From an uncultured Clostridia bacterium (GTDB lineage Bacteria; Bacillota; Clostridia; TANB77; CAG-508), in NCBI GenBank assembly GCA_934167225.1, contig CAKPLD010000059.1, positions 1 through 7,332 on the forward strand: 7,332 bases of DNA, given 5' to 3'. How positions within the stretch are numbered: the first letter of the stretch is position 1; each line of letters opens with the position of its first letter. The notes below the pieces were generated by a model. That model was not told the origin of the DNA, did not search any database, and worked only from the letters and a program-made list of their open reading frames with translations. Below, piece after piece: positions 1-5,260 of the stretch. Made by a program: the position numbers and the translations under genes.

Positions 1-65
1 GATTCGCTATTCGTGAAGGTGGTAGAACAGTTGGTTCAGGTGTTGTTGCTGACATAATCGAATAA
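1..65 (+). CDS. tuf: Elongation factor Tu, C-terminal end (partial)
   Basis: Reading from base 3, the frame gives FAIREGGRTVGSGVVADIIE and then TAA at 63-65, with a second TAA directly after. This is the near-invariant C-terminus of bacterial EF-Tu domain 3. EF-Tu is the cytosolic GTPase that carries aminoacyl-tRNA to the ribosome. Only about 20 codons lie in the window, and the G domain is upstream of it. Codon use is richer in GGT and GTT than the accessory genes downstream, as expected for a highly expressed gene. A terminator follows at once, so the next gene is a separate transcription unit. Confidence 0.95.
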   Translation, partial: FAIREGGRTVGSGVVADIIE

Positions 66-71
66 TAAATT

Positions 72-119
72 AAAAATGACAAGGTTTACATATTGTTGTA
101 TGACCTTGTTATTTTTTTT
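72..119 (+). terminator. Intrinsic terminator of tuf
   Basis: A stem forms between TGACAAGGT (77-85) and ACCTTGTTA (103-111), with one G-T pair and flanking A-T pairs. It carries an inner TACA/TGTA pairing (87-90 with 97-100) and is followed by a run of eight T (112-119). It lies 11 bases after the tuf stop codon. Confidence 0.9.
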
Positions 120-152
120 ATAATAGTAACTACTAAAAATTTATATATAATG

Positions 153-181
153 TTTTAATTTTCAAAAAGCTATGCTATAAT
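153..181 (+). promoter_or_regulatory. Probable promoter for the 261-1340 gene
   Basis: An extended -10 element, TG-C-TATAAT, lies at 173-181. The -35 region 17 bases upstream (TTTTAA, 153-158) is weak, which is common when TGn is present. A second TATAAT at 146-151 could serve as an alternative. The site lies between the tuf terminator and the next gene, where a promoter is needed. Confidence 0.55.
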
Positions 182-210
182 GTTAAAGACAGATTGATGT
201 AAGAAGGAAA

Positions 211-264
211 ATGCAAATAAAAGGGGAGGAAATCAAGTTTAATTACTTGTCTATAATAATATGA
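211..264 (+). CDS. 17-codon upstream ORF overlapping the next start (ATGA)
   Basis: ATG at 211 opens MQIKGEEIKFNYLSIII and stops at TGA 262-264. That stop overlaps the ATG of the following gene (261-263) in the arrangement ATGA. A purine-rich stretch, AAGAAGG (201-207), lies only three bases ahead, which is close for a Shine-Dalgarno sequence. The following gene has no Shine-Dalgarno at normal distance; the nearest GGGGAGG (223-229) is about 31 bases away and inside this small ORF. Translational coupling would explain how the larger gene is translated. The peptide has no recognised function, and the overlap could be chance. Confidence 0.4.
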   Translation: MQIKGEEIKFNYLSIII

Positions 265-1340
265 AATTAAAAAATATAATAATAAAAATATTGATAATTA
301 TAGCTATACTAATTTTAACATTCATAACAATAGGAATAATATCAGTAAAATACATACTAGGAAAATATTTTCCTAAGGAAAACAATGTACATAATACAAA
401 TCAAAGTATAAGCAATGAACCAGAATTAATGGCTAAAAATATTTCAGAAAGCTCGCAGGAGGAAAAAAAGCAAATATATGGAGCTGATGTAATAGGTTAT
501 AAATTGCCAGGAAGAACAGCAAAAGTAAAATGGAAAATACTTTATGCAGATGAAAACAATATATATCTAATTGCAAGTGAAAATGTAAAAAGATCAAGTT
601 TGCCATATAGCACAAATGAAAATAACGAATTTACAAAAAACAAGCCTAAAATGGGAAGTTTTACACATAATAGAAGTGCAAATTTTAATAATGTAATAGA
701 AGACTATTCAGGTTCAGAAAGAATACAAGATACAAAATTAAAAGCTTTAAATAATGATTATTTTTCAAAAAATTATACAAGTACAAATAACAATATGAAA
801 GCAGTAGCATACATGATGGACATGACTGCCTGGAACAGCAAGTTTTTAGACACAAACAATAAAGCAGATTATGTAATAGGTGGACCCACAGTGGAAATGC
901 TAATTAAATCACATAATGAAAAATATGGTACGTCTTTTATAGCAGAGGCAATAAGCGAAGCTGGATATAGTTTAAAAAAGAATGAAAATGACGAATGGCG
1001 AAGTTATATTGATGGATTAGAAGTGGGAGATTTACTATATGGAAAAGAAAATCCAAGTTTTCCAGATTCAATTGCATCTATATTTAATATATTAACAAAT
1101 TTTAAAAATATTTTTGATGGGTATTGGCTTGCTAGTCCATCGGAGTATAAACAAAGTAGATATGGCGAAGAATCAAATAAAACATATCCCGATGCCTTAA
1201 TGACTTCTCTTTACTACGATGGAGCTATAAATGGAGGTTTTGCATATTCTGATGTAACTTTAGGATTTAGACCAGTGGTTTGCCTAAAAAACGAAACTAG
1301 AATTCAAAAAATATCAGATTCAGTATATGAAATAAAATAA
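261..1340 (+). CDS. Membrane-anchored extracellular protein, DUF6273-like C-terminal domain
   Basis: The 359-residue product has a basic N-terminus and one long hydrophobic helix (about residues 5-34). A polar linker and a large domain follow (about 75-350). This is a signal-anchor pattern with the domain outside the cell. The domain ends with GYWLASPSEY (287-296) and LGFRPVVCLK (335-344). That pair of motifs resembles the WLRSP...GVRPAL signature of the DUF6273 family, common in secreted proteins of gut Firmicutes and likely a lectin-type fold. The assignment is from motif memory. ATG 261 is the first possible start because an in-frame TAA lies at 240-242. No Shine-Dalgarno sits at the usual distance; see the overlapping upstream ORF. 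No catalytic motif is recognised. It is a single-gene unit with its own promoter and terminator. Confidence 0.75.
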   Translation: MKLKNIIIKILIIIAILILTFITIGIISVKYILGKYFPKENNVHNTNQSISNEPELMAKNISESSQEEKKQIYGADVIGYKLPGRTAKVKWKILYADENNIYLIASENVKRSSLPYSTNENNEFTKNKPKMGSFTHNRSANFNNVIEDYSGSERIQDTKLKALNNDYFSKNYTSTNNNMKAVAYMMDMTAWNSKFLDTNNKADYVIGGPTVEMLIKSHNEKYGTSFIAEAISEAGYSLKKNENDEWRSYIDGLEVGDLLYGKENPSFPDSIASIFNILTNFKNIFDGYWLASPSEYKQSRYGEESNKTYPDALMTSLYYDGAINGGFAYSDVTLGFRPVVCLKNETRIQKISDSVYEIK

Positions 1341-1343
1341 AGT

Positions 1344-1377
1344 AAAGCTACTAATTAATTTGGAATTAGTAGCTTTT
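1344..1377. terminator. Convergent (bidirectional) terminator hairpin
   Basis: A perfect 13-bp stem forms between AAAGCTACTAATT (1344-1356) and AATTAGTAGCTTT (1364-1376) around a 7-base loop. Four T follow on the plus strand and an interrupted T-rich tract follows on the minus strand. It lies between the plus-strand gene ending at 1340 and the minus-strand gene ending at 1398, so it can serve both. Confidence 0.8.
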
Positions 1378-1397
1378 AACATAAATATATTTAAATT

Positions 1398-1814
1398 TTA
1401 GTTTTCTGAAATATAATTTTCAGACTGTGTTTGGTTTTTATATGGTTCGTTTGTAAATGTTTCAAGTGGATTCACGTAAAAAGCAATGGAACACCCAATT
1501 ATTACACATAATTGAAAAACAACAGCTATTTTTATTCCATTTTTTATGAATAATACAAATATTTCTTTGTATTTGCCACCCTTAGTTTCTCTGATTTGTG
1601 TTAAATAATTTTCGGAAAAGATGTCTTTATCTTTTAGTATTTTGTATATTACACATAATGTAATCATTAATAATATGGCAAAAACTATAAGCCCAGCCAT
1701 TATCCATCTAAAACCAACTAGTGTAATGTAAAAAAGTATAACAGCTATACAAACACCACCCAAAAAAGTTAATCCTCCACATATGAGAGCTATTGCAGCA
1801 ATTGATTCAATCAT
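1398..1814 (-). CDS. Small membrane protein of unknown function
   Basis: The 138-residue product has three predicted membrane helices: about residues 5-32, 38-60 and 93-114. Between helices 2 and 3 is a charged stretch of about 30 residues, KDKDIFSENY...KGGKYKEIF. The tail (115-138) is short, polar and Asn/Glu-rich. The start is well supported: read on the minus strand, AGGAGG lies nine bases ahead of the ATG. The family is not recognised, and there is no signal-peptidase box or catalytic motif. It lies head to tail behind the Rpn-like nuclease gene on the same strand with about 100 bases between them, and no clear promoter was found in the gap. It could be an immunity, stress or secretion accessory protein, but nothing in the sequence decides this. 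Confidence 0.75.
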   Translation of the reverse strand: MIESIAAIALICGGLTFLGGVCIAVILFYITLVGFRWIMAGLIVFAILLMITLCVIYKILKDKDIFSENYLTQIRETKGGKYKEIFVLFIKNGIKIAVVFQLCVIIGCSIAFYVNPLETFTNEPYKNQTQSENYISEN

Positions 1815-1896
1815 TTTTATATTCCTCCTATCCTATATTTAATATTTGAAGTATCTTTTATTTTATTGCCTATGAATGGTAATGTAATAGCAAAGA

Positions 1897-1911
1897 TTTT
1901 CAAACTCGTTT
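1897..1911. repeat. Left copy of 15-bp inverted repeat flanking the Rpn-like gene
   Basis: TTTTCAAACTCGTTT is the exact reverse complement of the copy at 2907-2921. It lies just beyond the stop codon of the Rpn-like gene. The similarity extends outward to an AGAT that is offset by two extra T in the other copy. No target-site duplication is evident. Confidence 0.7.
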
Positions 1912-1916
1912 TTTTG

Positions 1917-2843
1917 TTATAATTTTTCTATTTCTTCTACTGATAAATTTGTTATTTTTATTATTTGATTTATATCAAATCCTTCATCCTTCATTTTTTT
2001 CGCAATCTCTATTGTTTTATTTTGTTCTCCTTGCTTGATTCCTTGTCCAGTTCCTTGCTGAATGCCTTGTTTGATTCCTTGCTGAATGCCCTGTTCAATT
2101 CCTTTTTTTATTCCATCATTCAAGCCCTTATCATACCCAGCACCTTCAATAGCTTTTTGATCTCTAATATATTTTTCTCTTAATTCAGCTAAACGTCTTT
2201 CATCTTTATCTTTACTAATGTTTTCTAAAACTTCTTTTGCTTTTTTTATTTCACTATTAGACATATTCATCACCTTCGGATCTTTAATAAATTCTACCCA
2301 TTGGTCTAATGCTATACCCTTCTTATATTTCTCAACCTTGGGCAATTTTATTATATAAATTTCGATGTCATCTGTCAAGACTTTATCTACATAATATTCT
2401 TCTCGAAGATTCCATTTAGTCACATATTTCTGAAGTTTTTTTAAACTAGAAATTTCATAATCTGTTATTAAAATAGCTATGCATTTTTGTAAATCCGAAT
2501 AATCTTGTCCTTCATGAATAGTTTGAGTATACATTCTGCTTACATAAAATGTGATTCGTTTTTCCACATTTTTTTCATCTACAACTTGCATTTCTATATC
2601 ACAATTTATAGTATTATCTATTTTAGCCTTTATATCTAAAATTCCAACTTTGTCATCTAACATGTCTTTGGGCATTGTAGAGCTACTTTCTAAAACAACA
2701 TCTGTTATATTTTGATTTAAAATTGCACTGATAAAACTTTTGGTAATTGATTCATTTCCTTCATGACCGAAAATACGTTTAAATACGTAATCATTTTTGG
2801 GGTTTAATAATTCGTTTTTCTTATTATTTTTTTCTCTTATAAT
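1917..2843 (-). CDS. Rpn-family (PD-(D/E)XK transposase-like) nuclease, non-canonical or lost start codon
   Basis: The frame holds the N-terminal block of the Rpn / PDDEXK_2 'transposase' family, ELLNPKNDYVFKRIFG (residues 11-26 when counted from 2843). The nuclease core follows, with LDIKA (D70) and DIEMQ (E84, Q86), the family's D...ExQ version of the active site. A Gly-every-fourth-residue tract lies at about 234-274 and a helical tail ends the protein. Rpn proteins are DNA endonucleases that promote recombination. Length would be 308 residues, normal for the family. The frame is open from the in-frame TAA at 2898-2900 but has no ATG, GTG or TTG before the internal ATG at 2675, which would delete the N-terminal block. 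A good Shine-Dalgarno (AAGGAG, 2851-2856) lies seven bases ahead of ATT (2841-2843), followed by ATA. The gene is either translated from a rare start or silenced by start-codon mutation. Confidence 0.8.
   Translation of the reverse strand: MIREKNNKKNELLNPKNDYVFKRIFGHEGNESITKSFISAILNQNITDVVLESSSTMPKDMLDDKVGILDIKAKIDNTINCDIEMQVVDEKNVEKRITFYVSRMYTQTIHEGQDYSDLQKCIAILITDYEISSLKKLQKYVTKWNLREEYYVDKVLTDDIEIYIIKLPKVEKYKKGIALDQWVEFIKDPKVMNMSNSEIKKAKEVLENISKDKDERRLAELREKYIRDQKAIEGAGYDKGLNDGIKKGIEQGIQQGIKQGIQQGTGQGIKQGEQNKTIEIAKKMKDEGFDINQIIKITNLSVEEIEKL
2028..2114 (-). repeat. 12-bp-period coding repeat in the Rpn-like gene
   Basis: Imperfect 12-base units encode four-residue steps of the form G-I-x-x (GIKKGIEQGIQQ and so on), with glycine at every fourth position. 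Such glycine tracts are typical of the C-terminal part of Rpn/transposase-31-like proteins and vary in length between homologues. Slippage here in multiples of 12 bases would keep the reading frame. Confidence 0.75.
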
Positions 2844-2906
2844 ATCACTTCTCCTTTTTTGTTTTGATTTGAATTTTTGGTAGAAATACCTAGATTTTTA
2901 TGAACT

Positions 2907-2921
2907 AAACGAGTTTGAAAA
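2907..2921. repeat. Right copy of 15-bp inverted repeat flanking the Rpn-like gene
   Basis: AAACGAGTTTGAAAA is the perfect reverse complement of 1897-1911. It lies about 60 bases upstream of the Rpn-like gene's ribosome binding site. Together the two copies bracket about 1.0 kb containing only that gene. Confidence 0.7.
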
Positions 2922-2968
2922 AATCTGTAACTATAATAACACCATTTTGGACTTTTGGCAAGTAAATT

Positions 2969-3012
2969 TTTTAGAAATTTAGGATAAAATTTTTAGAAAC
3001 TCCGGATAAAAT
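2969..3012 (+). repeat. Tandem 22-bp direct repeat in an otherwise gene-free stretch
   Basis: Two adjacent 22-base copies (2969-2990 and 2991-3012) share TTTTAGAAA...GGATAAAAT and match at 19 of 22 positions. A third GGATAAAAT occurs at 3175-3183, where it contains the -10 element of a promoter. The surrounding 2922-3154 is A-rich and holds no convincing gene. It also has the 8-base repeat TGCACCCA twice (3112-3119 and 3126-3133). Function is unknown; protein binding sites or duplicated promoter fragments are possible. Confidence 0.65.
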
Positions 3013-3154
3013 TACAACTAATAATTCAAAATAAAAACACGAAAAGTATTGAAGATGAAAAAGAGGGAGAAAAGACTCAAAAATTAGGAAAAAAAATCAA
3101 ACAATAAATTGTGCACCCAAAGGAATGCACCCAATAAAAATTGCAAAAAAACAC

Positions 3155-3183
3155 TTGCCAAAAACAAAAAAGTAGGATAAAAT
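3155..3183 (+). promoter_or_regulatory. Probable promoter for the leader ORF and pilin-like target gene
   Basis: TTGCCA (3155-3160) and TAAAAT (3178-3183) are separated by exactly 17 bases, a near-consensus housekeeping-sigma promoter. Transcription would begin near 3190, about 20 bases before the Shine-Dalgarno of the 24-codon leader ORF. Confidence 0.7.
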
Positions 3184-3219
3184 AAAACCATAAAAAATAA
3201 AAGAAAAAGAGGTATAGAA

Positions 3220-3294
3220 ATGCAAATGACAAAAAAAGCTGAAACCCTTGCGGGAGTACACACACACACACACACACACACACAAGTAATTTAG
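3220..3294 (+). CDS. 24-codon leader ORF with His-Thr repeat
   Basis: The Shine-Dalgarno GAGGT (3209-3213) lies six bases ahead of ATG 3220. The frame encodes MQMTKKAETLAGV, then HTHTHTHT from alternating CAC/ACA codons, then QVI and TAG at 3292-3294. The ORF begins soon after a good promoter and ends 20 bases before a strong terminator hairpin, which is the layout of an attenuation leader. The His-Thr run is produced by a CA microsatellite, so it may be a by-product rather than an amino-acid sensor. Removing two bases (one CA unit) would move translation to a frame that stays open to TAG 3345-3347, inside the terminator stem. The peptide has no known homologue that I recognise. Confidence 0.45.
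   Translation: MQMTKKAETLAGVHTHTHTHTQVI
3258..3284. repeat. (AC)13 dinucleotide microsatellite
   Basis: There are 27 uninterrupted bases of alternating A and C. Pure dinucleotide tracts of this length are uncommon in bacteria outside phase-variable loci, and they change length by slipped-strand replication. It sits within the leader ORF ahead of the pilin-like gene. Confidence 0.95.
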
Positions 3295-3313
3295 TAAAAG
3301 GAAAAATAAAAAT

Positions 3314-3371
3314 AAAATGCAACACAAATAAACCTATAAAAATATAGGTCTATTTGTGTTGCATTTTTTTT
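3314..3371 (+). terminator. Very strong intrinsic terminator or attenuator upstream of the pilin-like gene
   Basis: AAAATGCAACACAAATA (3314-3330) pairs with TATTTGTGTTGCATTTT (3351-3367). After one A/C mismatch the stem continues as ACCTATA (3332-3338) with TATAGGT (3343-3349) around an AAAA loop, giving 24 paired bases. Eight T follow (3364-3371). It lies between a promoter with a leader ORF and the ribosome binding site of the next gene. No second promoter was found in the 50 bases that follow, which suggests conditional read-through. Confidence 0.85.
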
Positions 3372-3422
3372 CGGCGTTTTTTTCTGAGCACGATATACCG
3401 CGAAAAAAAGGAGGAAGGAAAA

Positions 3423-4838
3423 ATGGATTTTAACACAAAATTCAAAAGAAACAAAGGTATTACGCTAATAGCCCTTGTAGTAACAATAATCGTATTATTA
3501 ATATTAGCGGGAATCAGCATTATGATGTTAACTGGTCAAAATGGAATTTTAAATAGGGCAAACCAAGCAAAAGAAAACACAGGAACTGCGCAGACAGAAG
3601 AATTAGTAAAACTATCTGTAACAGATGCTTTAACACAAGGGCTTGGAAGTCTAACAGACGCGAATTTAAAAACATCTCTAAATAATAATGTAGGAACAGG
3701 AAAATACGAAATTACAGGAGATGATACAAATGGGTGGACTGTAACTGTAGACGGAAAAGAATTTAAAGTAGATGCTACAGGAAATATAACAGGAGATACA
3801 ACAGGAGGAGAAAATTTAAAAGATTTAAGTGCTTATCAAACAAATGAAACAAAACCATACTTACCAGATAACACAAAGTTTGAAAGAGTAAAAGGAACAG
3901 ATTTAACTACAGGACTAGTAATACAAGAAACAGCAACAGGAAGTGAGTATGTTTGGGTAGAAGTGCCTAAAACAAAGGCAGTTTATTCAACAGCAGGATT
4001 AAGTGTAACAAATTTTGATGATAATTATACCAAAATAGAAAATGATTTACATGAATATACAAAGGTTTATAGAAATAATACAAAATATAGTGATGTTTAT
4101 TATGCAGATAGTACAGCTGGATGGTTTGCAGATAGTAATGCATATGATACAGCAAAGAAAAAGATGTTAAAAAGCGTGTACCAAAATGGAGGATTTTGGG
4201 TAGGAAGATATGAAGCAGGAATTGAAAAAAATAGAACAGAGGAAGGAAATGCCACAATTATGCCTCTATCTAAAGAGAATTTATATCCATATATTTATGT
4301 AACAAGAACACAAGCAAAAGTATTAGCAGAGCAAGTTGAATCTGGAAGTTATACAAGTAGTTTAATGTTTGGAGTGCAGTGGGATTTAGTATTAAAATAT
4401 ATTGAAACAAAAAAATCTTCTACAATTGAAGATATACAAAACAAATTAAATTCTAACAGTACACCAATTGGAAATTATTATGATTCAAGTTTTACATTAA
4501 ATAGAGGAAAATTTGCACAATATGGAGCATTATCAAGTTGGTATGATTTTAATAGTGAGAATAAAAAAAGTTTAGTAAAAGGAGGTATAAAGCAACAAAA
4601 CCATAGAATATTATTAACAACAGGAGCAGCAGAAGCAACAAATTTACAAAATATATATGATATAGCAGGAAATGTATGGGAATGGACATTAGAGAAGACT
4701 TCTGACACTATCTATCCTTGTGCCTACAGGGGAGGGAGCTACGCTAGCGTTGGCTCTGACACTCCGGCAAGTTACCGCAATGACTACTTTACGTCCGACA
4801 GTTACGACTACGTCGGTTTTCGTGTTTCACTTTATTAG
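3423..4838 (+). CDS. Prepilin-like surface protein with FGE/C-type-lectin-fold domain; probable DGR target
   Basis: The 471-residue product begins with a class III (type IV prepilin) signal: basic residues, then KG|ITLIALVVTIIVLLI (cleavage between G12 and I13), with Ala in place of the usual Glu5. An extended region follows (about 40-150). A formylglycine-generating-enzyme-type domain runs to the C-terminus, seen in DIAGNVWEWT (413-422), RGGSY (436-440) and VGFRVSLY (464-471). In DGR targets this fold is a ligand-binding C-type lectin, not an enzyme. Of the last 33 codons, 29 end in C or T, whereas the rest of the gene prefers A; see the VR entry. The start is ATG 3423, with AAGGAGG (3408-3414) eight bases ahead. 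The in-frame TTG at 3354 lies in the terminator stem and is rejected. The likely role is a surface or pilus-like adhesin with a variable binding face. Confidence 0.85.
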   Translation: MDFNTKFKRNKGITLIALVVTIIVLLILAGISIMMLTGQNGILNRANQAKENTGTAQTEELVKLSVTDALTQGLGSLTDANLKTSLNNNVGTGKYEITGDDTNGWTVTVDGKEFKVDATGNITGDTTGGENLKDLSAYQTNETKPYLPDNTKFERVKGTDLTTGLVIQETATGSEYVWVEVPKTKAVYSTAGLSVTNFDDNYTKIENDLHEYTKVYRNNTKYSDVYYADSTAGWFADSNAYDTAKKKMLKSVYQNGGFWVGRYEAGIEKNRTEEGNATIMPLSKENLYPYIYVTRTQAKVLAEQVESGSYTSSLMFGVQWDLVLKYIETKKSSTIEDIQNKLNSNSTPIGNYYDSSFTLNRGKFAQYGALSSWYDFNSENKKSLVKGGIKQQNHRILLTTGAAEATNLQNIYDIAGNVWEWTLEKTSDTIYPCAYRGGSYASVGSDTPASYRNDYFTSDSYDYVGFRVSLY

Positions 4839-4860
4839 CACTGAGTCCTGCTAGCGATAA
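4700..4860 (+). other. Putative DGR variable region (VR) at the 3' end of the target gene
   Basis: Base composition changes abruptly near 4700, from roughly 30% to about 50% G+C, and returns to A+T-rich after about 4880. Residues 440-447 (YASVGSDT) use TAC, GCT, AGC, GTT, GGC, TCT, GAC and ACT. Each is reachable from AAC/AAT by changing only the two adenines, the hallmark of adenine-specific DGR mutagenesis. A second cluster is residues 453-463 (NDYFTSDSYDY). The segment encodes the ligand-binding end of a lectin-fold domain, as in known DGRs. The borders are estimates because no TR is visible for alignment. The conserved tract around 4839-4860, past the stop codon, may include the homing-initiation (IMH-type) sequence. 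Confidence 0.75.
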
Positions 4861-4882
4861 ACTGGATAGGTAGAAGACCAGT
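4836..4882 (+). other. Two small hairpins directly downstream of the VR
   Basis: TAGCA (4836-4840, including the stop codon) pairs with TGCTA (4849-4853) around eight bases. ACTGG (4861-4865) pairs with CCAGT (4878-4882) around twelve. A longer pairing, CACTG (4839-4843) with CAGTG (4879-4883), is an alternative. Hairpins just after the VR assist target recognition in the Bordetella phage DGR. These are short, so that role is only inferred here. Confidence 0.4.
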
Positions 4883-4931
4883 GTCAAATTAATATAATTA
4901 GAATAGGTAGGGGGAGATAAACATTTCAAAG

Positions 4932-5066
4932 ATGAAAGGAGCAAATGACAAAATGGCTATAACAACAATAATTGAAGAAGCTAAGGCAATTCATAAAGAA
5001 GATGTAATTATGGTTAAAGTAGGAATTTTTTACCATGTTTATGGTAAAGATTCGTTTATAATGTAA
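4932..5066 (+). pseudogene. Truncated MutS-like (MSL) DGR accessory gene
   Basis: The frame from ATG 4953 gives MAITTIIEEAKAIHKEDVIM and then VKVGIFYHVYGKDSFIM, stopping at TAA 5064-5066. An in-frame ATG at 4932 would add seven residues; GGAG at 4938-4941 favours 4953. VKVGxFYxxYGKDS resembles the start of MutS domain I (VGDFYELFGEDA-type). Small MutS-like proteins are, as I recall, among the accessory genes reported near DGRs. Coding similarity stops exactly where a 98-bp foldback sequence begins (5063), and nothing like the expected continuation is found beyond it. The gene therefore appears cut off by insertion plus deletion. The 37-44 residues left are unlikely to function. Its position just after a VR supports the DGR reading of the target gene. 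Confidence 0.65.
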
Positions 5067-5160
5067 GAGGTCGATAAAACACCGCATTGAAACCGCAAGC
5101 TGTCCTGATTATATAGGATTTTGCTTGGGGTTTCAATGCGGTGTTTTATCGACCTCTTAC
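5063..5160. repeat. 98-bp foldback element (32-bp perfect inverted repeat, near-complete hairpin)
   Basis: Bases 5063-5094 are the exact reverse complement of 5129-5160 (outer end GTAAGAGGTCGA, inner end GCATTGAAACC). After one mismatch five more pairs form (CAAGC 5096-5100 with GCTTG 5123-5127). A TCCT/AGGA pairing lies inside (5103-5106 with 5115-5118), so nearly the whole element folds back. No T-run follows, so it is not a standard terminator. It breaks the MSL gene, consistent with a MITE-like insertion, but no target duplication is apparent. The arm ends in ATTGAAAC, as many CRISPR repeats do, although two repeats in opposite orientation do not make an array. Confidence 0.85.
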
Positions 5161-5260
5161 TAAATAGTAATGTTATTGTATCATTTAGGGGGGGATATTT
5201 ACAACATAAAACAACAATTTTTATTTGTTATGTATATACAAAAGAAATTGCACAAAACGC

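Noticed and set aside
1965..2183. Plus-strand reading frame opposite the Rpn-like gene
   Set aside because: It is a mirror of the glycine-repeat region of the real minus-strand gene, with Leu/Ser/Phe-rich product and no ribosome binding site.
3077..3327. Minus-strand reading frames with Cys-Val repeats
   Set aside because: They are the complement of the CA microsatellite and A-rich leader, with Phe-rich low-complexity product and no coding character.
3354..3422. TTG start at 3354 adding 23 residues to the pilin-like protein
   Set aside because: It lies inside the 3' arm of the terminator and has no ribosome binding site. ATG 3423 has AAGGAGG at eight bases and begins a proper prepilin signal.
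5063..5160. CRISPR array
   Set aside because: The two similar 32-base arms are inverted, not direct, the 34 bases between them pair with each other, and there is no further unit or cas gene.
5063..5160. Standard intrinsic terminator
   Set aside because: The stem is far longer than usual and no T-run follows on either strand.
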